A stretch of 64,000 bases of DNA from an uncultured Duncaniella sp. (GCF_910578445.1 NZ_CAJTQC010000002.1:215946-279945); one strand, 5' to 3'. Shown: positions 16,818-24,708, numbered from the stretch's first letter. A program made the numbers and translations. The notes: a model not told the origin generated them from the sequence alone.

Positions 16818-16889
16818 TAGCCCATAGGAGAATCGAACTCCTCTTTCAAGAATGAAAATCTTGCGTCCTAGCCGATAGACGAATGGGCC
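16818..16889 (-). tRNA. tRNA-Glu (anticodon TTC), promoter-proximal copy
   Basis: The same 72-base sequence as the tRNA-Glu at 16396-16467: acceptor GGCCCAT/ATGGGCT, anticodon loop TTTTCAT. It follows the promoter at 16906-16937 and precedes rpsT. Confidence 0.95.
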
Positions 16890-16905
16890 TTCCCAAAAGC
16901 GATTG

Positions 16906-16937
16906 CAAAGTTACGCACTAAGTTTTAATCAAACAAA
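16906..16937 (-). promoter_or_regulatory. Promoter of tRNA-Glu/rpsT/tRNA-Glu
   Basis: CAAAGTTA at 16906-16913 (TAACTTTG on the minus strand) and CAAA at 16934-16937 are 20 bases apart, a full TTTG-N20-TAnnTTTG match. The tRNA begins 17 bases downstream. Confidence 0.8.
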
Positions 16938-17181
16938 TTTTTTAAGATATTTTTAGAATTTAATCTAAAAAAAGATGCAATAAGCGCCATAGAGCCATTA
17001 TATACCTTAATTATATAGGAATTATATAGGCGATTGCAGGATAAAAACCGCATGGATAAATTTCAATTTTCAGGATTGCGGATTGTCGGTCTTGCTGTTT
17101 CCCGATGGATTCTGACATGCGTTTGGATTTTAGGATTGAGTGTTAAAAATAAAGGGCTCGAAAAAGATTGTGATGATTTTA

Positions 17182-17213
17182 TTTGACCAATATCCAAAAA
17201 AAGAATAATTTTG
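17182..17213 (+). promoter_or_regulatory. Promoter of the outer-membrane protein gene at 17302
   Basis: TTTG at 17182-17185, a 20-base spacer and TAATTTTG at 17206-17213. Transcription near 17220 would give a leader of about 80 bases. The gap 16938-17301 otherwise holds only AT-rich sequence. Confidence 0.8.
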
Positions 17214-17301
17214 CAAAAAAGTGTAAACGCATTGTTTGCTTTATATTGTAAAAACGAGACCTTAAACAACCTTTTATTATCACGTAACAAATAAAAAAGT
17301 A

Positions 17302-18075
17302 ATGATGAAAAAATTATTAGTTGCTTTTGTGCTTGGCCTTGCCTCTTTGGGCACGACTGTATCAGCTTCTGACAATTGCTGCATGGCTCCCGCATCTGTT
17401 CCCGGCGTGAAGTCGACTTTAGGAGTTTTTAACCATCTTGGACTTGGTGTCGGTGTTGGAACCAACGGTATCAGCGTTGAGGCTGCCACTCCGATCACTC
17501 GTTTCCTTGCATTGCGTGCAGGTGTGCATTTTATGCCCGATTTCAAATTTGGAACAGATGTCGATGCTTATTATAACCATCCTGTGACAGGCGAGTCTGT
17601 TAGCGAGACTATCGATGTGGACTGCGGACTCGGACGCACGCAGGGTTCTGTCATCCTTAATGTGTATCCCATACCTTCAAGCTCGTTTTTCATTGCTGCC
17701 GGAGCTTATTTCAGTGGCGACAAGCTTGTCAAGATTAAAGGTCACAGCGATGCAATGATGAACTACGGCGGTATGATTGAGGTCGGAGACTACAACATCC
17801 CTGTCGATAAAAACGGTGACGTGCGTGGCGGTCTTAAAGTGAAAGGCTTCCGTCCATATCTCGGCCTTGGCTGGGGACGTTCGATTCCGAAGCGTCTGTT
17901 GAGCTTTAATTTCGAACTTGGTGTGCAGTTTGAGGGCAAGCCTGAGGTTTATTCTGAAACAGGCGACCTTAAGGAAATCACAGACAATGAGGCTGCAAAT
18001 GATTTTCAGGATATCATAAAGAATCTCAAGCTGTATCCTAACCTCACTTTCCGTCTCAGCGGTAAGATATTCTAA
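17302..18075 (+). CDS. Predicted outer-membrane beta-barrel protein, unknown function
   Basis: 257 residues. A Sec signal peptide (MMKKLLVAFVLGLASLGTTVSA) precedes a cysteine-containing segment (SDNCCMAPAS). The rest alternates polar and hydrophobic residues in barrel strands (FNHLGLGVGVGTNGISVEAA, FFIAAGAYFSGDK, FRPYLGLGWGRSIP, LLSFNFELGVQFEG) and ends in a typical barrel strand, YPNLTFRLSGKIF. The outline is like small OmpW- or OprF-type barrels, but no family is recognised. It has its own promoter and is followed after 15 bases by recO, probably in one transcript. ATGs at 17302 and 17305 are equally good starts. Confidence 0.75.
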   Translation: MMKKLLVAFVLGLASLGTTVSASDNCCMAPASVPGVKSTLGVFNHLGLGVGVGTNGISVEAATPITRFLALRAGVHFMPDFKFGTDVDAYYNHPVTGESVSETIDVDCGLGRTQGSVILNVYPIPSSSFFIAAGAYFSGDKLVKIKGHSDAMMNYGGMIEVGDYNIPVDKNGDVRGGLKVKGFRPYLGLGWGRSIPKRLLSFNFELGVQFEGKPEVYSETGDLKEITDNEAANDFQDIIKNLKLYPNLTFRLSGKIF

Positions 18076-18090
18076 AGCCACGGAGAGGAA

Positions 18091-18810
18091 ATGAATCTTC
18101 ACCTTGTGGCGTTGAGAACCACAAAATATAGCGACACCCAGACCATCCTTACGGCCTATAGCCGTGAATTGGGCCGGGTGTCGCTTGCTATGCCTGCCGG
18201 TAAGGGTAAGTCATCAGTGAGAATGAAGGCGCTTGCAATGCCGTTGAGTGTCGTCGAGTGCGTGAGTGAGCCGCGTCCCGGACGTGAGATACTGCCAATG
18301 CGTCAGGCTTCGCAGGGCGTAGTGCTCAAATCGCTGCATTCCGATCCGGTAAAGCAGATAATAGCCATGTTTCTGTCAGAAGTGCTTGCGGTGACGCTTC
18401 AGGGCGGTGCTCCGGATGAGTCCATGTTTGATTTTCTTGTCTCAAGCATTGGAATTCTTGACAATGCCGACGCTGCCGCCACTGCAAATTTCCATATATG
18501 TTTCCTTTTCAATCTTGCCCGTCATCTCGGCATTGAGCCTGATGTGTCGACCTATGGGGGTGGGTCGTTATTTGACATGGCTGACGGTCGTTGGCGTCGG
18601 TCAATGCCTCTTCACAGGAATTTTCTATCAACCGCTGACTCGGAAATCGCCCATAAGCTGTCGCGCATGACATTCTCAAATATGCACCGTTTCCGCTTTA
18701 ACCGCAATGAACGCAATGCTATAGTCGATGGCATTCTCGAATATTATTCGCTTCACTATGTGTCGATGCGCTATCTTCGTTCGCTTGACATAGTCAGGAT
18801 GTTGCTGTGA
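18091..18810 (+). CDS. recO: DNA repair protein RecO
   Basis: This 239-residue protein helps RecFOR load RecA onto single-strand DNA coated by SSB. The N-terminal OB-fold is visible (VALRTTKYSDTQTILTAYSRELGRVSLAMPAGKGK), followed by the helical domain with PLSVVECVSEPRPGREILPMRQA and IIAMFLSEVLAVTLQ. The zinc-binding cysteines of some RecO proteins are absent, as in many Bacteroidetes. It follows the outer-membrane protein gene by 15 bases. Confidence 0.9.
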   Translation: MNLHLVALRTTKYSDTQTILTAYSRELGRVSLAMPAGKGKSSVRMKALAMPLSVVECVSEPRPGREILPMRQASQGVVLKSLHSDPVKQIIAMFLSEVLAVTLQGGAPDESMFDFLVSSIGILDNADAAATANFHICFLFNLARHLGIEPDVSTYGGGSLFDMADGRWRRSMPLHRNFLSTADSEIAHKLSRMTFSNMHRFRFNRNERNAIVDGILEYYSLHYVSMRYLRSLDIVRMLL

Positions 18811-18824
18811 GGATGTTTCGCAGC

Positions 18825-19004
18825 CTAATGTCCCGATATTTTCGGCAATGAGGCCATGCGTTCCTGTCTGAGCGATTCAAGCGCTCTGCGGTGGGCGCGA
18901 TATGTTATGTAACGGTTGATGAGTAGGCCGGTTATCGAAACGATTACGACGAGTAAGACAATGCCGAGCCATAAGAGGAGTGTGCGTTCGTCAAGAGGAG
19001 CCAT
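18825..19004 (-). CDS. Small single-pass membrane protein (59 residues), unknown
   Basis: An open frame from ATG at 19004 to TAG at 18825 codes 59 residues. It starts MAPLDERTLLLWLGIVLLV, with one transmembrane helix at about residues 9-29 followed by a basic cytoplasmic-type tail (NRYITYRAHRRALESLRQER) ending LPKISGH. The single well-placed helix, positive-inside tail and balanced codon use support a real gene. It is convergent with recO, 14 bases away. No family is recognised and no clear promoter is seen. Confidence 0.6.
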   Translation of the reverse strand: MAPLDERTLLLWLGIVLLVVIVSITGLLINRYITYRAHRRALESLRQERMASLPKISGH

Positions 19005-19289
19005 AGTGAAATGTTGTTTTAGGGGAAATATGAATATTTGGGTATTTGAAGTGATACTATTACAACATTACTGGTGTTTTTTCGGTTTACGGGAATCTTA
19101 TGAAAAATTGAGTTTTTCGTGATATTATTTCACATGTGACGGGGGCGATGTCGATTCCCTGTGAGGGTTACAATGTTTGGAGTTGAGAATTGAGTGTCCG
19201 GTAAAGTGCTCTATTAGCCCCTGTTTTAAGGCCGTTTATGCTGTTCGAATGAAAAAAATGAGATTTTCATGCCTGAAATTTCACTTTTT

Positions 19290-19321
19290 TTTGGAGGTTA
19301 AAATAAAAGTTACTACCTTTG
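19290..19321 (+). promoter_or_regulatory. Promoter of tRNA-Pro
   Basis: TTTG at 19290-19293, a 20-base spacer and TACCTTTG at 19314-19321. The tRNA begins 37 bases downstream. The rest of 19005-19357 holds no gene. Confidence 0.8.
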
Positions 19322-19357
19322 TGGTCGCGAAAACGCCATGTTACGCATTTAATTGTT

Positions 19358-19430
19358 CGGGGTGTAGCACAGTTGGCAGCGCGCCACGTTCGGGACGTGG
19401 AGGTCGGAAGTTCGAGTCTTCTCACCCCGA
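19358..19430 (+). tRNA. tRNA-Pro (anticodon CGG)
   Basis: Acceptor CGGGGTG pairs with CACCCCG. The anticodon arm CCACG/CGTGG holds TTCGGGA, giving anticodon CGG. The T-arm contains GTTCGAGTC and the discriminator is A. It is 73 bases long with no encoded CCA. Confidence 0.95.
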
Positions 19431-19439
19431 CGAAAATTT

Positions 19440-19478
19440 GATAAATGGGCGTAACTCAGTGAGTTACGCCCATTTATC
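19440..19478 (+). terminator. Terminator hairpin after tRNA-Pro
   Basis: A near-perfect palindrome, GATAAATGGGCGTAACTCA / TGAGTTACGCCCATTTATC, around a single central G. It folds into a stem of about 17 bp and starts ten bases after the tRNA. Confidence 0.75.
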
Positions 19479-19587
19479 GAAAATAGCCGGAACATGCCGT
19501 TTTTGTTCTGAAGCTTAATGATTCAACATCTGTTTGATTTATAATGTTTTATTAATATATTTTGCAGATGTAAAAACGGAACGCCAC

Positions 19588-19893
19588 ATGAAAATCATTG
19601 AATTGAATATTGAAAAGATTATTGATCTTTGTAAAAAGTTCCACGTGCGCAAGCTGTGGGTCTTTGGTTCAATTCTCACAAATCGTTTTAACGATCAGAG
19701 TGATGTGGATTTATGCGTTGATTTCGATTGGAAAAATATACCACTCTTGGATGCTGCTGACAATTTTTTTGATTTTCAACATGCTCTTGAAGACCTTCTT
19801 GGCCGTAAGATTGACATAACAGACGATAGTGCTGTGCGCAACAAATACTTCCGCGAAGAATTAAACGAAAAACGTCGGCTTATTTATGGATAG
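19588..19893 (+). CDS. Minimal nucleotidyltransferase antitoxin, MntA-like
   Basis: A 101-residue MNT-fold protein. The nucleotidyltransferase signature GSILTNRFNDQSDVDLCVDF (near residues 28-47) provides the Gly-Ser and the two Asp that bind metal and ATP. In characterised HepT/MntA (type VII) systems MntA adds AMP to a tyrosine of the toxin and so neutralises it. The frame is open from 19534, but the ATG at 19588 gives the family's usual N-terminus. It overlaps the HEPN gene by 8 bases. The pair is AT-rich compared with its surroundings and sits behind a tRNA, consistent with horizontal arrival. Confidence 0.85.
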   Translation: MKIIELNIEKIIDLCKKFHVRKLWVFGSILTNRFNDQSDVDLCVDFDWKNIPLLDAADNFFDFQHALEDLLGRKIDITDDSAVRNKYFREELNEKRRLIYG

Positions 19894-20221
19894 GGTGATT
19901 AAGAAATATCTTGAGGATATTTTAGCTGCAATAGATGAAATTGAAGCATTTGTAGGACAATATCCACGGAGGTATGATGTATTCTGCCAAACTCCGATAT
20001 TGTTAAGAGCTGTACAGATGAATATCGCTATTATCGGAGAGGCGACAAACCGCATACTTAAAATCAGGGATGATATATCAATTACCAATGCTCGTAAAAT
20101 TGTGAATACCCGCAATTATGTAATACATGGTTATGATAGTTTGCGGTATGAAATTCTTTGGGCTATTGTAATCAAAGATTTGCCGCTTTTGAAAGCGGAA
20201 GTAAAAGCCATAATAGAATAG
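19886..20221 (+). CDS. HEPN-domain RNase toxin, HepT-like (DUF86)
   Basis: A 111-residue, all-helical HEPN protein. The RNase motif Rx4-6H appears as RNYVIH (Arg76 to His81), followed by the usual GY...D. The N-terminal KKYLEDILAAIDEIEAFVGQ helix and the AVQMNIAIIGEATNRI helix are family-like. HepT proteins cleave RNA unless AMPylated by the partner MntA, encoded immediately upstream with an 8-base overlap. All visible key residues are present, so the system looks intact. Confidence 0.85.
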   Translation: MDRVIKKYLEDILAAIDEIEAFVGQYPRRYDVFCQTPILLRAVQMNIAIIGEATNRILKIRDDISITNARKIVNTRNYVIHGYDSLRYEILWAIVIKDLPLLKAEVKAIIE

Positions 20222-20259
20222 TTCTATCATGTTTAAAATAAGTTATGTATGATAATTTC

Positions 20260-20412
20260 TTAAGAATCAGGATTCTTGTTGCGGGAAGATGCGAGCTTGT
20301 CAAGTTGTTCGGGTGTGAGGACGGTGTGATTTTGCGAGAGACGGAGCCGGTTCATCTCGCTTGCGCTTAGGCGAGTGGCGCTTTTTAATTGCGGGCGGTT
20401 TATCTTTTTCAT
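20260..20412 (-). CDS. 50-residue peptide with a leader-like N-terminus, candidate substrate of the neighbouring C39-like/VKOR protein
   Basis: A frame from ATG at 20412 to TAA at 20260. It begins MKKINRPQLKSATRLSASEM and continues NRLRLSQNHTVLTPEQLDKL to a polar tail. The LS-x-x-EM-x-x-L pattern after a basic start resembles leader peptides of Bacteroidales natural-product precursors, but the double-glycine cleavage motif and cysteines are absent. It lies 72 bases downstream of the C39-like/VKOR gene on the same strand. The coding nature is likely; the peptide-precursor role is inference. Confidence 0.5.
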   Translation of the reverse strand: MKKINRPQLKSATRLSASEMNRLRLSQNHTVLTPEQLDKLASSRNKNPDS

Positions 20413-20484
20413 CTGAAATTACTGTTGGATGATCCGTGTGGATATGTATGAGTTTCATCGAAGATTGAAGCAGTCGCAGCCCGG

Positions 20485-21540
20485 TCAGCTTCGATTGACG
20501 CTGTCAGCACCGCCATTGCTGTCGTTGTCCGATTTGTCGATTAATGGTAAAAGGCGGTTGAGTCCGAGCATGGCTGTAAGATAGGTGATACAAAGGACAA
20601 AGAATTCAATCCGGAGCGGGAATATGCCCTTGAACCATCCTCCGCCGGCGTAGCAGAAAAACAGCAGCCAAAGTGATGCCTGTACGCTGACGCAAAGTGT
20701 GCACCATACCTTGGCACGGAATTTCTGATACCAAATGCTCCAGAAGGTGAATGGAAGGCAGCAGGCATTGCATAGGGCGAGATAACATATCCATCGGGGG
20801 AACATTAGCAGCGTCAGCAGGCTGACTGAAAAATATGAAAAGCCGACTTCACTCCAGCCGAATATGCCAAAAAACTTAGATGCCTTCAGTTCCAGCACGC
20901 TGTCACATCCACCTGACTGAAGGACTCCGCAGACTTTGTCGGCGGTAGCGTTCTTTATTCTGACTGATTTTTGTACGAGCATATATGTGAGCCATAGACC
21001 GACGATGTCAATAGCTGCAATGAGCCATGTTGAGACTGACAGATAGAGCCGGTTGGCGATAAAAAGATAAGCTGCGAGTGCGACAGCCCCTGCTATGAGG
21101 ACATATGTTTTGGCTTTTCCGATAAACCTGTCGCGGGTGTGACGTGCATAGTCAGGCTCGATGGATTTTTCATCGGGATAAGCCAATAGGACGTTTCCTG
21201 ACCATGCCTGTTTGAATTCGTCGAGAGGCATGGTCTCGGAAACGCCTTGTGTAATATATGAAATCGCATTCTTGTCAATGGCTGTGACTATGACAAAACC
21301 ACCGGGTGTGTGGGCCAGAAATGGAGTCGGGAGAAGGGCAATTTCATCTTTATCGTCGATGCGCAATGCTTCATTGTCGATGTCGTAGCTTTCGAGTAGC
21401 TTTGTCAGTCCGAAGAGTGATTTGAACGGCATCTCGGCAAACCGGCGGTCTGAATAGTCGGCCGTATGCTTCACGCCGAGCTGTGTCAGAAAATCGCTAA
21501 ACAGATTGATATCCGTGCCCATATAAGTCCCGATTGCCAC
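20485..21540 (-). CDS. C39-peptidase-like domain fused to vitamin K epoxide reductase (VKOR)
   Basis: 351 residues. The N-terminal 125 look like a C39 bacteriocin-peptidase fold (LLPTPFLAHTPGGFVIVTAI, then ISYITQG and FKQAWSGNVLLAYP), but the catalytic Cys and His positions are not Cys or His, so it may bind rather than cut peptides. The rest is a VKOR membrane domain with about five helices, a loop Cys pair (VCGVLQSGGCDSV) and the active CxxC in KVWCTLC. VKOR proteins reoxidise thiol partners using quinone. The thioredoxin gene lies 3 bases upstream. Bacteroidetes proteins of this layout are known in outline; the role of this locus is not. Confidence 0.72.
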   Translation of the reverse strand: MAIGTYMGTDINLFSDFLTQLGVKHTADYSDRRFAEMPFKSLFGLTKLLESYDIDNEALRIDDKDEIALLPTPFLAHTPGGFVIVTAIDKNAISYITQGVSETMPLDEFKQAWSGNVLLAYPDEKSIEPDYARHTRDRFIGKAKTYVLIAGAVALAAYLFIANRLYLSVSTWLIAAIDIVGLWLTYMLVQKSVRIKNATADKVCGVLQSGGCDSVLELKASKFFGIFGWSEVGFSYFSVSLLTLLMFPRWICYLALCNACCLPFTFWSIWYQKFRAKVWCTLCVSVQASLWLLFFCYAGGGWFKGIFPLRIEFFVLCITYLTAMLGLNRLLPLIDKSDNDSNGGADSVNRS

Positions 21541-21543
21541 AGA

Positions 21544-21837
21544 TTAGAGGAATGATTCCACCTTGGTTAAAAGTATATCACCATCAATTTCGCCACTGTG
21601 ACGCCATTCTTCCTTGCCGTCGAGATAGATGAGGAAGGTAGGGATTGATTTCACGCCTGCCTCGTCGGCTGCGTCGTTGTTTTCGTCGATATCATATTGA
21701 TAGACGGGGGCTTTGTCGCCGAGCAGTTCTTTGACTTGCGCCACAACGGGCATCATGCGCTGGCAGTGGGGACACCATGAAGCGTAGAATTCCACCAGAA
21801 CTACACGGGAACTTTTGATTGCATTATCGAAATTCAT
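21544..21837 (-). CDS. Thioredoxin-family protein
   Basis: A compact 97-residue thioredoxin fold with active site WCPHC near residue 17 and the cis-proline strand SIPTFLIYLDGKEEW near 62. There is no signal peptide, so it acts in the cytoplasm unless exported by another route. WCPHC rather than WCGPC indicates a higher redox potential than standard thioredoxin, closer to oxidising proteins. It sits directly in front of the C39-like/VKOR gene, suggesting a dedicated partner. A 15-bp hairpin ends five bases before its start codon. Confidence 0.85.
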   Translation of the reverse strand: MNFDNAIKSSRVVLVEFYASWCPHCQRMMPVVAQVKELLGDKAPVYQYDIDENNDAADEAGVKSIPTFLIYLDGKEEWRHSGEIDGDILLTKVESFL

Positions 21838-21842
21838 AATAA

Positions 21843-21888
21843 TAGCGTTTTAGATACAGGATTAATAATTTCAGTATCTAAAACGCTA
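21843..21888 (-). promoter_or_regulatory. 15-bp perfect hairpin at the thioredoxin start
   Basis: TAGCGTTTTAGATAC (21843-21857) and GTATCTAAAACGCTA (21874-21888) are exact complements around a 16-base loop. On the minus strand the stem ends 5 bases before the ATG. It may be the terminator of cinA, a translation-controlling leader, or an operator. Confidence 0.5.
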
Positions 21889-21966
21889 CAAAATGACCTT
21901 GAGTTGAGGCTTTTTAAATTATTAACAGCTTATGGCAATGCCGTTCGGCCGGTAAATTAACAATTG

Positions 21967-23223
21967 TCAGACAGATCTGATGTGTTTGATTGCCTTTATA
22001 AGCGCGCGCGTGGTCGCCGACTCGATAATCCGCTGGCGTGTGCCGGCAAAATGGAATGTCTCTGCTCTGCCGAGAGTCCCTTTGGTTGTGATTACCGATG
22101 TGGAGATGCACACTGTCCCGACCGGCTTGGCCTCGCTCCCTCCTTTCGGTCCGGCTATTCCACTGGTAGCGATTGCAACTTTCGCTCCTGTGACCCGCAG
22201 TGCGCCCGCTGACATTTCGCGGACTACGGGGAGACTGACCGCTCCGTTGTCGGCCAATGTCTTTGCGCTGACACCAAGCACTCCTGTCTTTATGTCATTG
22301 CTATAGCTGACCACCGAACCGACAAACACATCCGACGAACCGGGGACAAGTGTGATTTCATGGGCGATGTTGCCTCCAGTGCAGCTTTCGGCTGTGGCGA
22401 GAGTGAGTCCGCGTTTCCTGCATTCCTGAAGCAGAATCTGTGAGGGTGTGAGGTCCTCGGTGGCGAGGATGGCATCGCCGAGTATCCTTTTGAGTTCCGC
22501 GACCGCTCGTCTGACCTCCGAGACGATGAAATTATTATCACTGTGTGCGCCGTCTATCCGAAGTCGTATCAGACCCGGTTTGGGCAGGTAGGCGAGATGG
22601 AGATGAGGCGGGAGCGAATCTTCCCACGGAGCTAATTTCTCGGCAAGCCCGCTCTCGGTGTAGTCGGTCACCATCAGTACGGCATGCTCGATGTCCACGT
22701 CAGTGTTGAATTTCTCGCGTAGTTGCGGAAACACTTCGCTCTGAAACATCTCGCGGGTCTCAAATGGCACTCCGGGCATTGCGACAAGCACTTTCCCGTC
22801 GCGTTCAAACCACATTATCGGAGCTGTCCCGACGAGGTTCTGTATCACACGGCAGGATGTGGGCACGATAGCCTGTGCCGCCGTGAGTTTGTTGAGTTTG
22901 AAACCTTTGGCATTGATGACCTTCATCACGTTTTCGAGAACGGAATGGTCTTCGACGAGTTCTCCTCCGAAATAGTCGCACAACACGCGTTTGGTTATGT
23001 CGTCTTTCGTCGGCCCGAGACCGCCTGTGGTGAGGATGACATCTGTCAGTTCAAAAGCTCGGTCGATGGCACGGCGTATTTCATGTGCTTCGTCGCCCAC
23101 GGTTTGGACATCGTTGACTTCCCAGCCGTAAGGGGTTATATGGCGGGCGATTTCTCCTGAATTTGTGTCGGTTACCTGTCCGAGCAGGAGTTCATCGCCG
23201 ATAACGATTACTGATACTTGCAT
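21967..23223 (-). CDS. cinA: CinA family protein (competence/damage-inducible, nicotinamide-nucleotide amidase type)
   Basis: 418 residues in two domains. The N-terminal MoaB/COG1058 domain (VIVIGDELLLGQVTDTNSGEIA, then ILTTGGLGPTKDDITKRVLC) has ADP-ribose pyrophosphatase activity in studied members. The C-terminal PncC/CinA-C domain (LATAESCTGGNIAHEIT, then VSYSNDIKTGVLGV and IAGPKGGSEAKPVGTV) deamidates nicotinamide mononucleotide. Full length and both motifs are present, so this is probably the bifunctional pyridine-nucleotide salvage form. It lies 49 bases after tsaD and is probably co-transcribed with it. Confidence 0.92.
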   Translation of the reverse strand: MQVSVIVIGDELLLGQVTDTNSGEIARHITPYGWEVNDVQTVGDEAHEIRRAIDRAFELTDVILTTGGLGPTKDDITKRVLCDYFGGELVEDHSVLENVMKVINAKGFKLNKLTAAQAIVPTSCRVIQNLVGTAPIMWFERDGKVLVAMPGVPFETREMFQSEVFPQLREKFNTDVDIEHAVLMVTDYTESGLAEKLAPWEDSLPPHLHLAYLPKPGLIRLRIDGAHSDNNFIVSEVRRAVAELKRILGDAILATEDLTPSQILLQECRKRGLTLATAESCTGGNIAHEITLVPGSSDVFVGSVVSYSNDIKTGVLGVSAKTLADNGAVSLPVVREMSAGALRVTGAKVAIATSGIAGPKGGSEAKPVGTVCISTSVITTKGTLGRAETFHFAGTRQRIIESATTRALIKAIKHIRSV

Positions 23224-23272
23224 TTCTTATGAATGAAAATTGGAAACCAAGGATTTGAGATAAAACGACGCT

Positions 23273-24289
23273 CTACACTTGGACGCGTGCATAGGGAACG
23301 GCATCGTATCTGCAGAAATCCTTGTCGAGATATTTATAATAGGCGGCTATTGCAACCATTGCCGCATTGTCGGTTGTGAAGACGCGTGGGGGGATGAAGG
23401 CTGTCAACCCGTTGCGTGCGCAGTAGTCGGCCACTGCGTCGCGTACGCCTGAATTTGCCGAGACTCCGCCTCCGATAGCCACAGTCTTGACACCTGTCTG
23501 CTTTACGGCCTTGTCGAGTTTTTGCATCAGAATGTCGATGATTGTTTTCTGTAGCGAGGCTGCAAGGTCGGCTTTGTTCTGCTCGATGAATTCGGGGTTG
23601 TTCTTGAGCTCGTCGCGGAGAGTGTAGAGAAATGAGGTCTTCAAACCGCTGAAACTGTAGTCAAGACCGGGGATATGAGGTTTGGCAAATTTGAATCGGT
23701 TAGCGTCGCCTTCGGCTGCAAGCCTGTCGATGTGAGGTCCGCCGGGATAGGGGAGGCCCATCACTTTAGCGCACTTGTCGAATGCCTCGCCTGCGGCATC
23801 GTCGATTGTCTGCCCGCGGATTTCCATGTCGTTGTAGTTCCTGACAAGGATTATCTGGCTGTTGCCACCTGAAACGAGCAGGCATATGAATGGATATTCA
23901 GGGACAGCATCCTCCTCTGTGCGGCGGATGAAATGGGAGAGTACATGGCCGTGGAGATGGTTGACATCGACGATGGGTATGCGCAGTCCCAGCGACATGC
24001 CTTTGGCAAAACTCGTCCCGACAAGCAGCGAGCCAAGCAGCCCCGGTCCGCGTGTGAAGCCGATTGCTGTAAGGTCTGATTTGCTTATCCCGGCGCGCTT
24101 AAGGGCGGTGTCGACCACCGGGACAATGTTTTGCTGATGGGCGCGTGATGCCAGTTCGGGGACAACTCCGCCAAACTCTGCGTGCACTTCCTGTGAGGCT
24201 ATGACGTTGCTGAGCAACACGCCGTCGCGGATAACGGCAGCTGAGGTGTCGTCGCACGACGATTCGATTCCTAATATTACGATACTCAT
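23273..24289 (-). CDS. tsaD: tRNA N6-adenosine threonylcarbamoyltransferase TsaD
   Basis: A 338-residue ASKHA-fold enzyme that transfers the threonylcarbamoyl group to A37 of tRNAs reading ANN codons, with TsaB and TsaE. The N-terminal LGIESSCDDTSAAVI, the iron-binding VNHLHGHVLSHF near residue 109, the VSGGNSQIILV strand and the late GGGVSANSGVR loop are all present. Length is standard. The gene leads the cinA transcript. A TAnnTTTG -7 element lies at 24317-24324. Confidence 0.95.
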   Translation of the reverse strand: MSIVILGIESSCDDTSAAVIRDGVLLSNVIASQEVHAEFGGVVPELASRAHQQNIVPVVDTALKRAGISKSDLTAIGFTRGPGLLGSLLVGTSFAKGMSLGLRIPIVDVNHLHGHVLSHFIRRTEEDAVPEYPFICLLVSGGNSQIILVRNYNDMEIRGQTIDDAAGEAFDKCAKVMGLPYPGGPHIDRLAAEGDANRFKFAKPHIPGLDYSFSGLKTSFLYTLRDELKNNPEFIEQNKADLAASLQKTIIDILMQKLDKAVKQTGVKTVAIGGGVSANSGVRDAVADYCARNGLTAFIPPRVFTTDNAAMVAIAAYYKYLDKDFCRYDAVPYARVQV

Positions 24290-24316
24290 GGAGTGAAATT
24301 TCTACAAATTCAGCTG

Positions 24317-24324
24317 CAAAATTA
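24317..24324 (-). promoter_or_regulatory. Probable -7 element of tsaD
   Basis: CAAAATTA (TAATTTTG on the minus strand) lies 28 bases upstream of the tsaD ATG, predicting transcription near 24310. No exact -33 TTTG is visible. Confidence 0.45.
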
Positions 24325-24446
24325 GCAAATTCCACTGACAGAAAAAAGAATAGCTTTAAAATGAGCCATGTGTCACGACTCTCTCACATCGCAAATAATG
24401 CTTAAAGTGTCCACGTGCCTTCAGTCAGGCTAAGGGATAAAGTAAA

Positions 24447-24479
24447 CGGCCCGGAAAGCCTTGATGGCAATCCGGGCCG
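24447..24479 (-). terminator. GC-rich hairpin downstream of the OmpA gene
   Basis: CGGCCCGGA (24447-24455) and TCCGGGCCG (24471-24479) form a perfect 9-bp stem with a 15-base loop. It stands in the 420-base gap between tsaD and the OmpA gene, the rest of which holds no supported gene. On the minus strand a TTTACTTTAT tract follows. Confidence 0.65.
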
Positions 24480-24708
24480 CAAACGTCAATTATTGTTTTT
24501 TAGAATAGAAAAAACTCAAATTTAGTTTTTGGATGTCTGATTTTCCGTTCCGGCGATATCTTCATCGGCGACTCTTCGCCGTTTTGACCTCCGCCTCTGC
24601 GGATGATGATATCATGTTTTGCAGCTTTCGGGCAACTCTTTGCCTCCGGGTTGTGTGCCTCCGCACATCTGAGCTGTCAATGCCGGTTGACGGTGTGTCA
24701 GTTGAAGT

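Noticed and set aside
17063..17395. A 110-codon minus-strand frame upstream of the barrel protein gene
   Set aside because: It covers the promoter and signal-peptide region of the + strand gene and has no features of its own.
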